The notes: generated by a model not told the origin, from the letters alone. Positions 7,994 to 16,848 are shown, counted from the first letter of the stretch. The stretch is 64,000 bases of DNA from Nonomuraea muscovyensis (GCF_014207745.1 NZ_JACHJB010000003.1:1280564-1344563), one strand, 5' to 3'. Program-made: numbers and translations.

Positions 7994-9757
7994 TCAGGAT
8001 GTGCCCGGGCCGTCCTCCTGCCGCCGCCCCGGGCGGGAGGCGCCACGGGGAGCGGGGGGAGAGGCGGTGCGGGAGGCGAGGTCGCGCATGCGGCGGACGG
8101 CGCGCGTGATGACCGTGCGGTTCTGGGTACGGGCGAGCCGGACCGCCTCCCGCCGCCACGCCTCGGCCTTCTCCCGCCATCGGGCCGCGTCCCGTTCGCT
8201 CTTGCCCGCCTGCCTGCGCACCTCGGCCAGTTCGGCGCGCAGCGCGGCGGCCCGCTCCCGGAGCCGGGCGATCTCCTTCTCACGCTGCGCGGCCAGCCGC
8301 TCGGCCTCCGGCACCGGGCGCCTGCGCGGGGGGTAGCCGGCGGGCCTGCGGGTGAAGCCCCACTCGGCGCCGTCCAGCCACTCGACGCCGAACAGCTCGT
8401 CCACGACGTCGTCCAGCGGCTCGCCCGGCTCGGCCACCAGGGCGGCACGCGACAGGGCGGAGGCGCGCTCCAGGCGGGCCACGAGCACGCCCCCCTCCGT
8501 CTCGTCCAGCGCCAGGCACAGCACCCCGCCGTCGTCCTCCTCCAGGCGCCCGACCAGGCGCTCGACGGTGTCGGCGCGCGGCATCCAGCCGGGCGGCACC
8601 GTCAGCCGGAACGGCGCCACGACGCGCTCGGGGCCGGCCGGGGGCGGCGCCGCGGGGTCGGCCAGCCGCACCCGGGCGTCGTGCTCGAACGTGGCGTGCA
8701 CGAGGCGCAGGTCCAGGTCCGGGTCGCGCAGCGGGGAGCGGCGGCCGGCGCCGAGCGACGCCCACGGGCCCTCGACGGTGACCCGGACGTCCGGGAGGCT
8801 CCCGGCCAGCAGACCGTCCACCGTGGCACGGACGTCCTCGTACGCCCCGGCCGGCACCACGGCGTCCACGTACGGCACCAGCCACTGCCGCCCGGCGTCC
8901 GTGCGCAGGTAGCGCCGGTACGGCACGCGGTCGGCGACGTACGGGTCGTTGTACCTCTTCAGGGCGGCCATGTCGCGCATCGCCGTGGGCAGGCCGAGAT
9001 GCCAGGCCCGCGCCTGCGGGTCCGGCACGAACACCACGCCCGCCTGGGTGAGCCGGTAGCCGAGTTCGGTGTCCTCGGCCAGCACCAGCGAGGTGTCCAG
9101 CCCGCCGATGGAGCGCAGCAGCGCCGCGGGGTAGGCGGCCGTCGCCCCCACGTGGATCCTGGTGGCCAGCGAGCTCGGCGCGGTGCGCAGCCCGTCGTGG
9201 TCCTGGATGATCTTCTCGGCCCAGTCGTGGCGGTGCGGGGAGAGCGGGAAGAGGCCGTCCTCCTCGCCGTCCCGCACGGCCGCGCGCACCCGTTCCGGTG
9301 ACGGCAGCCGGTCGGCGACGGTGAAGTCGATCCAGCCGAGCGTCACCACGTACGGGGCGAGATGGTGCCAGCGCAACTGCGCCTCGACGTGCCGGCGGTG
9401 CGGCACCATGTCGGCGTCCAGCACGAGGACGACCTCACCGGTGGCCGCCTCCAGGCCCGCCTGGAGAGCCCAGGCCCGCCCCCAGCCGCCGGGCGGGCTG
9501 GAGATCAGCTTGGTCCCGTCGGGGACGAGCTCCGGCAGCCGCAGCGGGACCGCGCTGCCGTCGTCCACGACGACCACGTCCATCAGCTCGGCCGGGTAGC
9601 TCTGGGCCGACAGCGCCGCGAGGGTGAGGTCGAGGGTCTGCTGGCGGTCGTGCGCGGGGATGACGACCGTCACGGTCAGCGTAGGGCTCCAGCCGCCGAG
9701 CGGCGGCGGGGTGAGCACGCCGAAGTCCTGCCGCCGGATGCGCGGGATGCGGGTCAC
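7994..9757 (-). CDS. Family-2 glycosyltransferase, type I, with C-terminal coiled coil (GT-A)
   Basis: 587 residues from GTG 9757, which overlaps the stop of the preceding gene as GTGA. Order of parts: a short lead ending DFGVLTPPPLGGWSP; a GT2 catalytic domain from about residue 27 (TVTVVIPAHDRQQTLDLTL, VVVVDDGS, LDADM at 113-117, AEDTELGYRL with the acidic pair at 228-229); a C-terminal all-beta-looking region of about 230 residues shared with three other proteins here (VPYVDAVVPAG, VEGPWASLG, FRLTVPPGW, DVVDELFGVEWLDG); and a charged coiled coil at about 485-545, then a basic Ser/Pro tail. No membrane segment is seen. It should transfer a sugar from an activated donor, but donor and acceptor are unknown. 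Last gene of a four-gene minus-strand operon. Confidence 0.8.
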   Translation of the reverse strand: MTRIPRIRRQDFGVLTPPPLGGWSPTLTVTVVIPAHDRQQTLDLTLAALSAQSYPAELMDVVVVDDGSAVPLRLPELVPDGTKLISSPPGGWGRAWALQAGLEAATGEVVLVLDADMVPHRRHVEAQLRWHHLAPYVVTLGWIDFTVADRLPSPERVRAAVRDGEEDGLFPLSPHRHDWAEKIIQDHDGLRTAPSSLATRIHVGATAAYPAALLRSIGGLDTSLVLAEDTELGYRLTQAGVVFVPDPQARAWHLGLPTAMRDMAALKRYNDPYVADRVPYRRYLRTDAGRQWLVPYVDAVVPAGAYEDVRATVDGLLAGSLPDVRVTVEGPWASLGAGRRSPLRDPDLDLRLVHATFEHDARVRLADPAAPPPAGPERVVAPFRLTVPPGWMPRADTVERLVGRLEEDDGGVLCLALDETEGGVLVARLERASALSRAALVAEPGEPLDDVVDELFGVEWLDGAEWGFTRRPAGYPPRRRPVPEAERLAAQREKEIARLRERAAALRAELAEVRRQAGKSERDAARWREKAEAWRREAVRLARTQNRTVITRAVRRMRDLASRTASPPAPRGASRPGRRQEDGPGTS

Positions 9758-11757
9758 GATGTGCTGCTCCGGTCGAGCTCCATCAGGGCGCTGGGCCGGA
9801 AGCCGCGCCACTGCTGCCTGTTGCGCTGCAGGAACGTGCCGATCGGCTCCTGCCAGGTGTGATCGGCCGCGGGGCCCCGGCGCAGGATGTAGCCGAGACC
9901 GTGGGTGCGGTAGATCTGGCCGCCCGCCGCCTGCAGCGCCTCCTGGAACTGCGTGTCGACCGAGCGGCGCAGCGGCCGGAAGCCGCCCACGGCCTGGAAC
10001 GCCGAGCGTTCGACGAGGATCGTGCCGCCCGCGACGAAGCTGGTGATCTGCTCGGTGACCTGCCTGCGGTGCACGGTGACGTCGATCGAGGCCAGGTAGA
10101 CGAACTCCGGCACCGTCCCCACCACCTGCGCCCCCGAGTAGGAGTGGGCCAGCAGCAGGTCCGACAGGAAGTCGGGGCCGTACCAGTCGTCGTCGTCCAT
10201 CTTCAGCAGGAACGATCCCGACGCCCGGGCGGCGGCGTGGTTCAGCACCGCGCCGAAGATCTCCTCCCGGCCGGCCTCGTACACCGTCAGCGGGCGGTCG
10301 AACGCGGCGATCGCCGCCGCCACCTCGGGGTGGTCGCGGGGTACGTCGTGCAGGGCGAGCACCACCTCGAGCCGCGCGTCGCGCTGCCGGGCCACCTGGT
10401 CGAGCGCGAACCGCACCATGGCGGGCCGGCGGGTGGCGAGGAGCACGGACGTGAGCGGCGCGGCGGGGGCGGGCGCGCCGAGCTGCTCCCAGCGCGCGGC
10501 CACCCCGTGCGTGCGCAGCGCCTCGCGGCGCAGCCGGATGCTGTGCTCCTCTCGCCGCAGGTCGTCGGTGAGGCCGGGACGGCTCGTCAGCAGCGCGATC
10601 AGCTCCTCGCCGAGGCCGTGCGCCCAACGGGGCACCGACTCCGCGACGAGCGGCACTCCGGCCGCCGCGAGTCCGGCGAGCACGCGGACGGCGGCGAGCG
10701 GCCCGCTGTGCGCGTGCCGCCAGTCCACCTCCACCCCGCGGACCTGCCTGAGCCGCGCCACGTCGGCGTCCGTCACGCCGCCCGACTCGGCGAACGTCGT
10801 CACCGGCTTCCCGTCGAGCAGCACCGCCCAGCGTCCGTCGCGCTCCTCCAGGGAGGCCAGGCCGCGCGACGGCGTGGTGACGAAGCCCTGCGGGTTGACC
10901 AGCCGCTCGTCCACCGGCGGAATCATCGACGGCTCGCCGAGCACGTCGGGGTCGGCCAGCGGCAGGCCGGCGCCGCCGGGCCGGCCCAGCAGCTCCCAGG
11001 TGGCGGCCCGGTGGGCCGGCCGCTCGACGGGCGTCTCGTCGCCCTCCCAGCCCTCCGTGGTCACGAGGGCCTGCGGGTCGCCGGGCGCGTCACCGGCTGC
11101 GGGGCCGGGCGCGGGGCCGAGCACGGCCGGGTCGGGGAACGTCCGCAGCACCACGTCACCGCCCGGCGCGCCGACCCGCTCGGGGACCGGGCCCGACACC
11201 TCGGCGGGCGTGGCGTTGGGGTCGCCGGGCCGCCAGTCGGCGGCGCCGACGCCGGCGATCGCGGCGGCGGGCGCGGCGATCACGTCGAGCCGGTGGCCGG
11301 CGAAGGCGCGGGCGGTCGCGGTCACGGTACGGCCGGCGGGCACCGGCGCCGAGAACGTGGCGTCCACCACCCACACCCGGTCCTTGGGCCGGTGCACCCG
11401 CAGGTCCGCCAGCGCCCGCCACCGGTGCGCGGGAGTGGGCGTGGGCACCGGCGCCGGGTGCGCCGCGGGAGTGTCGAGCACGGCCACCACCACGCGCGCC
11501 GCATCGGGCAGCAGCTTGTGCAGGGTGGCGGCCCGCCTCAGATCGGCCGGGGTGCGGGCGAGCACCAGCACCTCCCGCACCTGTTCCGTGGCGGGCGGCG
11601 GCTCCAGGAGGTCCCGGTCCAGGTCCACCGGCGGGGGCACGGCGGCGCGGTCCGTACGGTCCGGCGCGTCGCGGTCGGGGGCAGGGACGGCGTCGGGGTC
11701 GATTCCGGCGAGGTAGACGCGCGCCCGCGGCAGCTCCGCCAGCAGTTCACGGATCAA
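9754..11757 (-). CDS. Family-2 glycosyltransferase, type II, with long N-terminal extension (GT-B)
   Basis: 667 residues from TTG 11757. That start is chosen because it overlaps the previous stop as TTGA, mirroring the GTGA junction at the other end of this gene; no better ATG or GTG is available before coding character begins. Residues 1 to about 285 have no family I recognise: a short Rossmann-like start (VYLAGIDPD), Pro/Asp-rich linkers, then ADLRRAATLHKLLPDAARVV and VWVVDATFSAPVPAG. Residues about 288-667 closely parallel the whole 363-residue protein at 14029: GFVTTPSRGLASL, DDLRREEHSIRLRR, then the GT2 domain with TSVLLATRRPAM, MDDDDWYGPD near 519-528 as the metal-binding motif, VAGGTILVE, and the ending QQWRGFRPSALMEL. 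Function beyond glycosyl transfer is unknown. Confidence 0.75.
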   Translation of the reverse strand: MIRELLAELPRARVYLAGIDPDAVPAPDRDAPDRTDRAAVPPPVDLDRDLLEPPPATEQVREVLVLARTPADLRRAATLHKLLPDAARVVVAVLDTPAAHPAPVPTPTPAHRWRALADLRVHRPKDRVWVVDATFSAPVPAGRTVTATARAFAGHRLDVIAAPAAAIAGVGAADWRPGDPNATPAEVSGPVPERVGAPGGDVVLRTFPDPAVLGPAPGPAAGDAPGDPQALVTTEGWEGDETPVERPAHRAATWELLGRPGGAGLPLADPDVLGEPSMIPPVDERLVNPQGFVTTPSRGLASLEERDGRWAVLLDGKPVTTFAESGGVTDADVARLRQVRGVEVDWRHAHSGPLAAVRVLAGLAAAGVPLVAESVPRWAHGLGEELIALLTSRPGLTDDLRREEHSIRLRREALRTHGVAARWEQLGAPAPAAPLTSVLLATRRPAMVRFALDQVARQRDARLEVVLALHDVPRDHPEVAAAIAAFDRPLTVYEAGREEIFGAVLNHAAARASGSFLLKMDDDDWYGPDFLSDLLLAHSYSGAQVVGTVPEFVYLASIDVTVHRRQVTEQITSFVAGGTILVERSAFQAVGGFRPLRRSVDTQFQEALQAAGGQIYRTHGLGYILRRGPAADHTWQEPIGTFLQRNRQQWRGFRPSALMELDRSSTS

Positions 11758-13271
11758 CCCGCACTCCGCAGGTGCCTGATGAGCGAGCTGAACCGGCCGG
11801 TCCCGGCGTCGTCCGGTGCCTCGGCCGACAGCCGCGCCACCTCCGCCGAGAGCCGCTCGACCTCGCCGCGCAGTTCCTTGACCTCCGCCAGCCGCTGGGC
11901 GGCCAGCGCCCGCCACTTGGCCGCGTCGCCGGCCGGTGACTCCGCCTCGGTAACGGGGACGATCCCGAACTCGGCCCCGCTGACCCACAGCGAGCCGAAC
12001 ATCTCGTCGACCAGGTCGTCGGGGTCGCCGTGGAAGAACGCGGCGCGGGCGAACGCCGCCGTCCGCTCGAACCGGGCCGCCACCACCCCGTCGGGGGTCT
12101 CGGCCAGGACGGCGCAGACGAGGCCCAGCCCGTCGGCGTCTGCCAGCCGTACCAGCCGGGACACCGTGTCGGGGCCCGGCGCCCACCCGGCCGGCAGCGT
12201 CAGCAGGAACGGCGCCGGGGCGGCCGACAGCGGCTCGGCCGCGGCGAACGCGACGCGCGGCTCGTACCGGTAGAGGTTGCTGAGCAGGCGCAGGTCCAGC
12301 AGCGGCTCGTCGAGGCTGGCACGGCGCCCGTCCGTGAGCCGGTCCCAGGGCCCGGCGACGGTGACGGCCGTGTCGGTCACGGTGCCCGCCAGGGCCGCGT
12401 CTACGGCGGTGCGCGTCTCCTCGTAGGTGGTGGCCGGCACGACGACCCGCACGTACGGCACCCGCCAGTGGCGGCGCGGGTGGGCGCGCAGCCAGCGCAG
12501 ATCGGGGATGAGGTCGCCGAGGTAGGACCAGTTGTGCCGGTGGACGTCCTTCTCCCGCCGCATGACCGTGGACGGGCCGACGTGCCAGCCGCGCGCCAGC
12601 GGGTCCGGCACGAACACCGCGCCCGCCTGGGCCAGGCGGTAGCCCAGCTCGGTGTCCTCGGCCATGTTCAGGCCCGGGTCCACGCCGCCCGCGGCGGCCA
12701 GCAGGTCGGCCCGGACGGAGGAGGAGGCGCCGGTGTGCAACAGGTACGCGTTCGCACCGGCGTCCTTCAGCATGCGGGTGGACTCCAGCGTCCGGTTCGT
12801 GTACGCGGACCGGACGCCCTCCTCGCCCGGCGCGTCGACGAACCGGGTGTCGCCGATGACGACGGCGTGGTCGATGAGGTGGTGCCAGCGCATGTGCGCC
12901 TCGACGTGGTCCTCGGCGAGGATCATGTCGGCGTCGAGCCAGTGGATCACGTCGCCGGTCGCGGCGAGCCGGCCGGTCTCCCGGGCCGCGCCCCGCCCCC
13001 AGCCGTCGCGGACCCGCACGACCCGCGCCCGGAGCGGCCCGGTGCGCAGGTCGGCGGGCAGCTCGATGGGCGGGTCGCTGCCGTCGTCGGCGACGACCAC
13101 CTCGGTCAGCTCCGCGGGGTAGGTCTGCCGGCCGAGGGCGGTGACCGTCCGCTCCAGCTCGTCACCGCAGCCGCGGGCGGGGATGACGATCGAGACGGTC
13201 AGCGCGGGCCGCCACGTCCCGATGGCCGGGGGGTCGAGGACGCCGTAGTCGTTGTGCCTGACCCGTGTCAT
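11754..13271 (-). CDS. Family-2 glycosyltransferase, type I (GT-C)
   Basis: 505 residues from ATG 13271. It has the same architecture as the protein at 7994: lead NDYGVLDPPAIGTWRP, GT2 domain (TVSIVIPARGCGDELERTV, VVADDGSDPP, LDADM at 112-116, MAEDTELGYRLAQAG), the shared C-terminal region (VPYVRVVVPATTYEE, VAGPWDRLTDGRR, FLLTLPAGWAP, DLVDEMFGSLWVSG) and a short coiled coil at about 450-490 (RLAEVKELRGEVERLSAEV). No transmembrane segment is visible. Its TGA overlaps the TTG start of the next gene by two bases, so translation is probably coupled. First glycosyltransferase of the minus-strand operon, 75 bases after the small membrane protein. Acceptor and donor unknown. Confidence 0.8.
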   Translation of the reverse strand: MTRVRHNDYGVLDPPAIGTWRPALTVSIVIPARGCGDELERTVTALGRQTYPAELTEVVVADDGSDPPIELPADLRTGPLRARVVRVRDGWGRGAARETGRLAATGDVIHWLDADMILAEDHVEAHMRWHHLIDHAVVIGDTRFVDAPGEEGVRSAYTNRTLESTRMLKDAGANAYLLHTGASSSVRADLLAAAGGVDPGLNMAEDTELGYRLAQAGAVFVPDPLARGWHVGPSTVMRREKDVHRHNWSYLGDLIPDLRWLRAHPRRHWRVPYVRVVVPATTYEETRTAVDAALAGTVTDTAVTVAGPWDRLTDGRRASLDEPLLDLRLLSNLYRYEPRVAFAAAEPLSAAPAPFLLTLPAGWAPGPDTVSRLVRLADADGLGLVCAVLAETPDGVVAARFERTAAFARAAFFHGDPDDLVDEMFGSLWVSGAEFGIVPVTEAESPAGDAAKWRALAAQRLAEVKELRGEVERLSAEVARLSAEAPDDAGTGRFSSLIRHLRSAG

Positions 13272-13346
13272 GCGCCGCCCTCGACGCGTACCCGTTCCCG
13301 GCGCGGCCGGTTCGCCGCCAGGTCCCCGCTGCGTACCCGCGCCACG

Positions 13347-13784
13347 TCAGACCCGGCCCTGGGCCAGCGCGCGGACCTCCGCGCGCAGCTCGTCCAGCTC
13401 GTGGGCGCGGGCCATGGCGTTGACCCGGTCCTCGCCCAGGGAGGCGAGGATCGCGGTGAGGTCCTCGTCGCGGCGCGCACCCGACGCCTCGACCGCCGCC
13501 GCCACGCGGTCCAGTTTCGCGTCGATGCGCTTGAGCGCCGTCGCGGTCCTGGCCAGCTCGTTCTCGTGCTTCTTGACCCGCTGGTCGATGCGCTGGGCCT
13601 TGCCGTCCAGCCGGCGCACGCTCATCAGCAGGACGGCGAGGACGGCCAGGGCGATCAGGAACGCTCCCGTGGCTGCCGCCGCGCCCAGCGCCATCAGGCC
13701 GCCGAGCACGAGCGCCGTGAGCACGACGACGACCAGGACTCCGAGGATTGCGGCGATCATCGCCAGCCTGCGAGGCGAGAGCAT
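13347..13784 (-). CDS. Small two-TM coiled-coil protein at head of glycosyltransferase operon
   Basis: 145 residues from ATG 13784, with an AAAGG ribosome site about ten bases upstream. Two hydrophobic segments (about residues 8-30, AMIAAILGVLVVVVLTALVL, and 34-54) are followed by a charged heptad-rich helix from about 58 to 140 (KAQRIDQRVKKHENELART, LKRIDAKLDRVAAAVEAS). It matches no family I know by name. Three of the neighbouring glycosyltransferases also carry coiled coils, and a membrane hairpin plus cytoplasmic coiled coil would suit an anchor for them; this is inference. It is the first gene of the minus-strand operon, next to an AT-rich upstream region. Confidence 0.65.
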   Translation of the reverse strand: MLSPRRLAMIAAILGVLVVVVLTALVLGGLMALGAAAATGAFLIALAVLAVLLMSVRRLDGKAQRIDQRVKKHENELARTATALKRIDAKLDRVAAAVEASGARRDEDLTAILASLGEDRVNAMARAHELDELRAEVRALAQGRV

Positions 13785-14028
13785 CCGCGCTTACCTTTCG
13801 TCGAGATCATTAATCGGTCATCGGGGATTTATTTACAGCTTAATCAACTTAAACCACTACAGTGCCATAACATCCTTAGCGGTCACTGGGAACGACCGCA
13901 GCTTTACCTGCGAGGCTTTCCGCCGTGGCGGGCGCTCCCCGCCTACGCCTCAATCGGACAGGCGTGCCGGACGGGCGTAAGGTAGGCGCCGACTGAGTCG
14001 CCGAGCCCGGTCGAGGAGCACTCCACGC
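13785..14028. other. AT-rich divergent intergenic region of the glycosyltransferase island
   Basis: This 244-base gap separates the two divergent halves of the island. Bases about 13800-13880 are clearly richer in A and T than anything nearby (runs such as GATTTATTTACAGCTTAATC), which fits promoters for the minus-strand operon. The right part carries a plausible plus-strand promoter, listed separately. No small gene is apparent. Confidence 0.5.
13955..13983 (+). promoter_or_regulatory. Candidate promoter for the plus-strand glycosyltransferase pair
   Basis: CGGACA (13955-13960) and TAAGGT (13978-13983) are separated by 17 bases, giving four and four of six matches to the vegetative -35 and -10 consensus. 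The predicted start would lie near 13990, leaving a leader of about 40 bases before ATG 14029. Not confirmed. Confidence 0.35.
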
Positions 14029-15120
14029 ATGACCGTCACCCCCTGCGGTTTCACGCGCACGCCCGAGAAGGGGCTCGCCCGTCTCCACTGGAGCGAGGCC
14101 GGGTGGGCGGTCGACGGTCACGTGCCCGACGTGGCCGAGCTGCGCCCGTTGCGCGGCCTGGAGATCGAGTGGCCGACCGAGCCGGTGCCGCTCGACGGCC
14201 TGCTGGCGCTCGCGGCGGCCGGCGTGCCGCTGGCCGGCCCCGAAGCGGCCGGCACCCTGCCCCCCGGCTGGGTGCCGGAGAGCCTGGCGCGGCTGCTCGC
14301 CGACCGCGCCTGGTTACGCCACGTCCCCGACGGCACCGCGCGCTGCCTGGCCGACCTGCGGCGCGAGGAGCACAGCGTACGGCTGCGCCGCCTGGCCCAC
14401 CGCCTCCCGGGCACACCCGCGATCAGCGTCGTCATGGCCACCATGCGCCCGGCCCTCGTCGCCGGCGCGCTCGCCCAGATGGCCCGCCAGCGCGGCGTCC
14501 AGGTGGAGGTGCTCCTGGGCCTGCACGGGGTGCCGTTCGAGCGGGTGCGCCACGCGGTCGAGGGCGCCGGGCTGCCGGTGGCCTGGGTGGAGGCGGACGC
14601 CGACGTGCCGTTCGGACAGGTGCTCAACGACGCCGCGGCGCTCGCCGGCGGCGACTACGTGGCCAAGTGGGACGACGACGACTGGTACGGCCCCGACCAC
14701 CTCGCCGACCTCGTGATGGCCACCGCCTACTCCGGGGCCGACGTGGTCGGCACGGCGGGGGAGTTCCTCTACCTGGAGCCGCTGCACACCACGATCCGGC
14801 GCACCACGTTCGCCAGCGGCGCCGCGTACAAGAGCGAGGTGTGGTCCGACCACGTGGCGGGCGGCACGATCCTCACCTCCCGGGCGAAGTTTCATGACAT
14901 CGGGGGCTTTCCTGCCCAGCCCCGGGCGGTGGACCGCGACTTCCTCAAGGCCGCCACCGAGGCGGGCGCGCGCGTCTACCGCACCCACGGCCTCGGCTAC
15001 GTGCTGCGGCGCACGCTCAGCGGCGGGCACACCTGGCAGCTCCCGCTCGCCCACTTCCTGAAGGTCGCCTCCAGCCAGTGGCGGGGGTTCCGCCCGAGCC
15101 TGCTGATGGAGGCCGCGTGA
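14029..15120 (+). CDS. Family-2 glycosyltransferase, type II (GT-D)
   Basis: 363 residues. It corresponds over its full length to the C-terminal 380 residues of the type II protein at 9754. Residues 1-125 form an unassigned front domain (CGFTRTPEKGLARLHWSEAG ... DLRREEHSVRLRRLAHRLPG), and 130-363 form a GT2 domain with ISVVMATMRPALV, EVLLGLHGVP, the metal-binding WDDDDWYGP at 214-222, YSGADVVGTAGEFLYLEP, VAGGTILTS, and a terminal HTWQLPLAHFLKVASSQWRGFRPSLLMEA. The ending QWRGFRPS is shared almost exactly with its homologue. It is the first gene of a two-gene plus-strand operon and overlaps the next gene as GTGA. Sugar and acceptor are unknown; the protein looks soluble. Confidence 0.8.
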   Translation: MTVTPCGFTRTPEKGLARLHWSEAGWAVDGHVPDVAELRPLRGLEIEWPTEPVPLDGLLALAAAGVPLAGPEAAGTLPPGWVPESLARLLADRAWLRHVPDGTARCLADLRREEHSVRLRRLAHRLPGTPAISVVMATMRPALVAGALAQMARQRGVQVEVLLGLHGVPFERVRHAVEGAGLPVAWVEADADVPFGQVLNDAAALAGGDYVAKWDDDDWYGPDHLADLVMATAYSGADVVGTAGEFLYLEPLHTTIRRTTFASGAAYKSEVWSDHVAGGTILTSRAKFHDIGGFPAQPRAVDRDFLKAATEAGARVYRTHGLGYVLRRTLSGGHTWQLPLAHFLKVASSQWRGFRPSLLMEAA

Positions 15121-16778
15121 CCGCCTTCCCCTATCCCGTACGGCCGGCGGGCGACCGGGAGCGGGTGCGCGGCAACGACTACCGCGTGCTGCGGCCCCCG
15201 GCCGGCTTCGAGCCCACGCTGCGGGTCAGCGTGGTCGTCCCCGCCTACGGCGGTCAGGACAAGCTCGACCTCGTGCTGGCCGCGCTGGCCAGGCAGAGCT
15301 ATCCGGCCGAGCTGATCGAGGTCCTCGTCGTCGACAACGGCAGCTCGCCGCCGCTGCGCCTGCCGGAGGAACGCCCGCGCGACACCCGGCTGATCGTCTG
15401 CGGGACACCCGGCCGGGCCAGCGCGCGCAACGCCGGCCTGGCCGAGGCGAGCGGCGACGTCGTCCACTGGCTCGACTCCGACGTTCTCCTCACGCCCGGC
15501 GCGATCGAGGCGCACATGCGCTGGCACCACGCCGCGCCCTACCTCGTCGTCACCGGCTACATCCGCTTCACCGACGCCCCCGTACCCGCCGAACTGCCCG
15601 ACGACCTGGAGCAGGCGTTCGAGCCCGCCGAGCCGCACGGCTGGATCGTCGAGCTGGTCGAACGCACCGGCGGCCTCACCGACAACCCGCAGCGCCCGTT
15701 CAGCCTGCACGTGGGCGGCGCCACCTCGGTCGGGGCCCGGCTCGTCGAGGCGGCCGGGCCGATGGACGAGGACCTGATCCTCGGCCAGGACACCGAGCTG
15801 GGCTACCGCCTCGCGCAGGCGGGCGCCGTGTTCGTCCCCGAGCCGGCCGCCCGCGCCTACCACCTCGGGCCCACCATGCGGATGCGTGACAAGGAGCCCA
15901 TCGACCGGGTGAGCCACGCGTTCGTGGCCGATCGCATCCCCGCCTACCGGTGGCTGCGCTCGCATCCGGGCCGCCAGTGGAAGGTGCCGTACGTGGCGGC
16001 CGTCGTGGACGGCACGGCCGGGTACGAGAGCGTGCGGTCCACCGTGGACGCGCTGCTCGCCGGGACCGTGCCGGACGTCGAGGTCGTGGTCGTCGGCCCG
16101 TGGGACACGCTGGACCGCGACCGCCGCGCCCCCCTCCGCGATCCCGCCCTGGACCTGGTGCTCGTCCACGGCCACTACCTGCACGACGGCCGGGTCCGGC
16201 TGGCGACCGCCGCCGACGTCGATCCCGCCGTGCCGTACGTGCTGCGCCTGCCGCCCGGCTGGGTGCCCGGCGAGGACAGCCTCGCCCGGCTCCTCGACCT
16301 GTGCCGCGACGAGGGGTACGGCCTGGTGAACGTGCTGCTGCACGAGTCGCCGGACGGCGTGGTGGCCGCCCGCCTCGAACGCGTCGCCGCCTTCGCCCGC
16401 GCCTGCGTCGTGCTGGAGCCCGGCGAGGACCTGGACGACGCGGTGGACGACGTGTCCGGCGTGACCTGGGTGGAGGGGGAGACCTACGGGTTCGGCGCCG
16501 AGCCCGCCGAGATCCCCGGCCGCCGCAGCGCCCACCGCGCCAGGACGGAGGCCCGCGCCGAGGCGGAACGCCTGGCCAAGGAGGCCGAACGACTGCGTGC
16601 CCAGGTGACCAAGTGGCGCGACGAGGCGGCGCGGTGGCGCAAGAGCGCCGTCGAACTGCGGCGCGAGGTCGGCACCCTCCGCCGCCAGCTCGCCGCCGCC
16701 AACCGGGCCCAGCAGGGCCTGCGCGTCCTCGTGGCCACCACCGTCCGCCGCGCCCTGAGCCGCAAGAACCGCACCTGA
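15117..16778 (+). CDS. Family-2 glycosyltransferase, type I, with C-terminal coiled coil (GT-E)
   Basis: 553 residues from GTG 15117, overlapping the preceding TGA as GTGA. Architecture: lead NDYRVLRPPAGFEP, GT2 domain (RVSVVVPAYGGQDKLDLVL, VLVVDNGSSPP, LDSD at 119-122, GQDTELGYRLAQAG at 223-236), shared C-terminal region (VPYVAAVVDGTAGYE, VVGPWDTLDRDRR, LRLPPGWVPGED, DDAVDDVSGVTWVEG), then a long coiled coil at about 480-535 (ARAEAERLAKEAERLRAQV). The catalytic-loop acidic pair, Glu-Asp in its three relatives, is Gln-Asp here (CAG at 15786-15788). The Asp usually treated as the base is kept, so activity is likely but perhaps altered. Soluble; substrate unknown. Confidence 0.8.
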   Translation: MTAFPYPVRPAGDRERVRGNDYRVLRPPAGFEPTLRVSVVVPAYGGQDKLDLVLAALARQSYPAELIEVLVVDNGSSPPLRLPEERPRDTRLIVCGTPGRASARNAGLAEASGDVVHWLDSDVLLTPGAIEAHMRWHHAAPYLVVTGYIRFTDAPVPAELPDDLEQAFEPAEPHGWIVELVERTGGLTDNPQRPFSLHVGGATSVGARLVEAAGPMDEDLILGQDTELGYRLAQAGAVFVPEPAARAYHLGPTMRMRDKEPIDRVSHAFVADRIPAYRWLRSHPGRQWKVPYVAAVVDGTAGYESVRSTVDALLAGTVPDVEVVVVGPWDTLDRDRRAPLRDPALDLVLVHGHYLHDGRVRLATAADVDPAVPYVLRLPPGWVPGEDSLARLLDLCRDEGYGLVNVLLHESPDGVVAARLERVAAFARACVVLEPGEDLDDAVDDVSGVTWVEGETYGFGAEPAEIPGRRSAHRARTEARAEAERLAKEAERLRAQVTKWRDEAARWRKSAVELRREVGTLRRQLAAANRAQQGLRVLVATTVRRALSRKNRT

Positions 16779-16848
16779 CCGACCTCGCCGCGCACCAGGG
16801 GAGACGCCCTCACCTCCGCAACGCACGGGGTCACGCTGCTCGGGGGGC

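Noticed and set aside
9859..12273. 804-codon plus-strand frame across two glycosyltransferase genes
   Set aside because: It spans the boundary of two minus-strand genes and has Arg/Gly/His-rich shadow composition.
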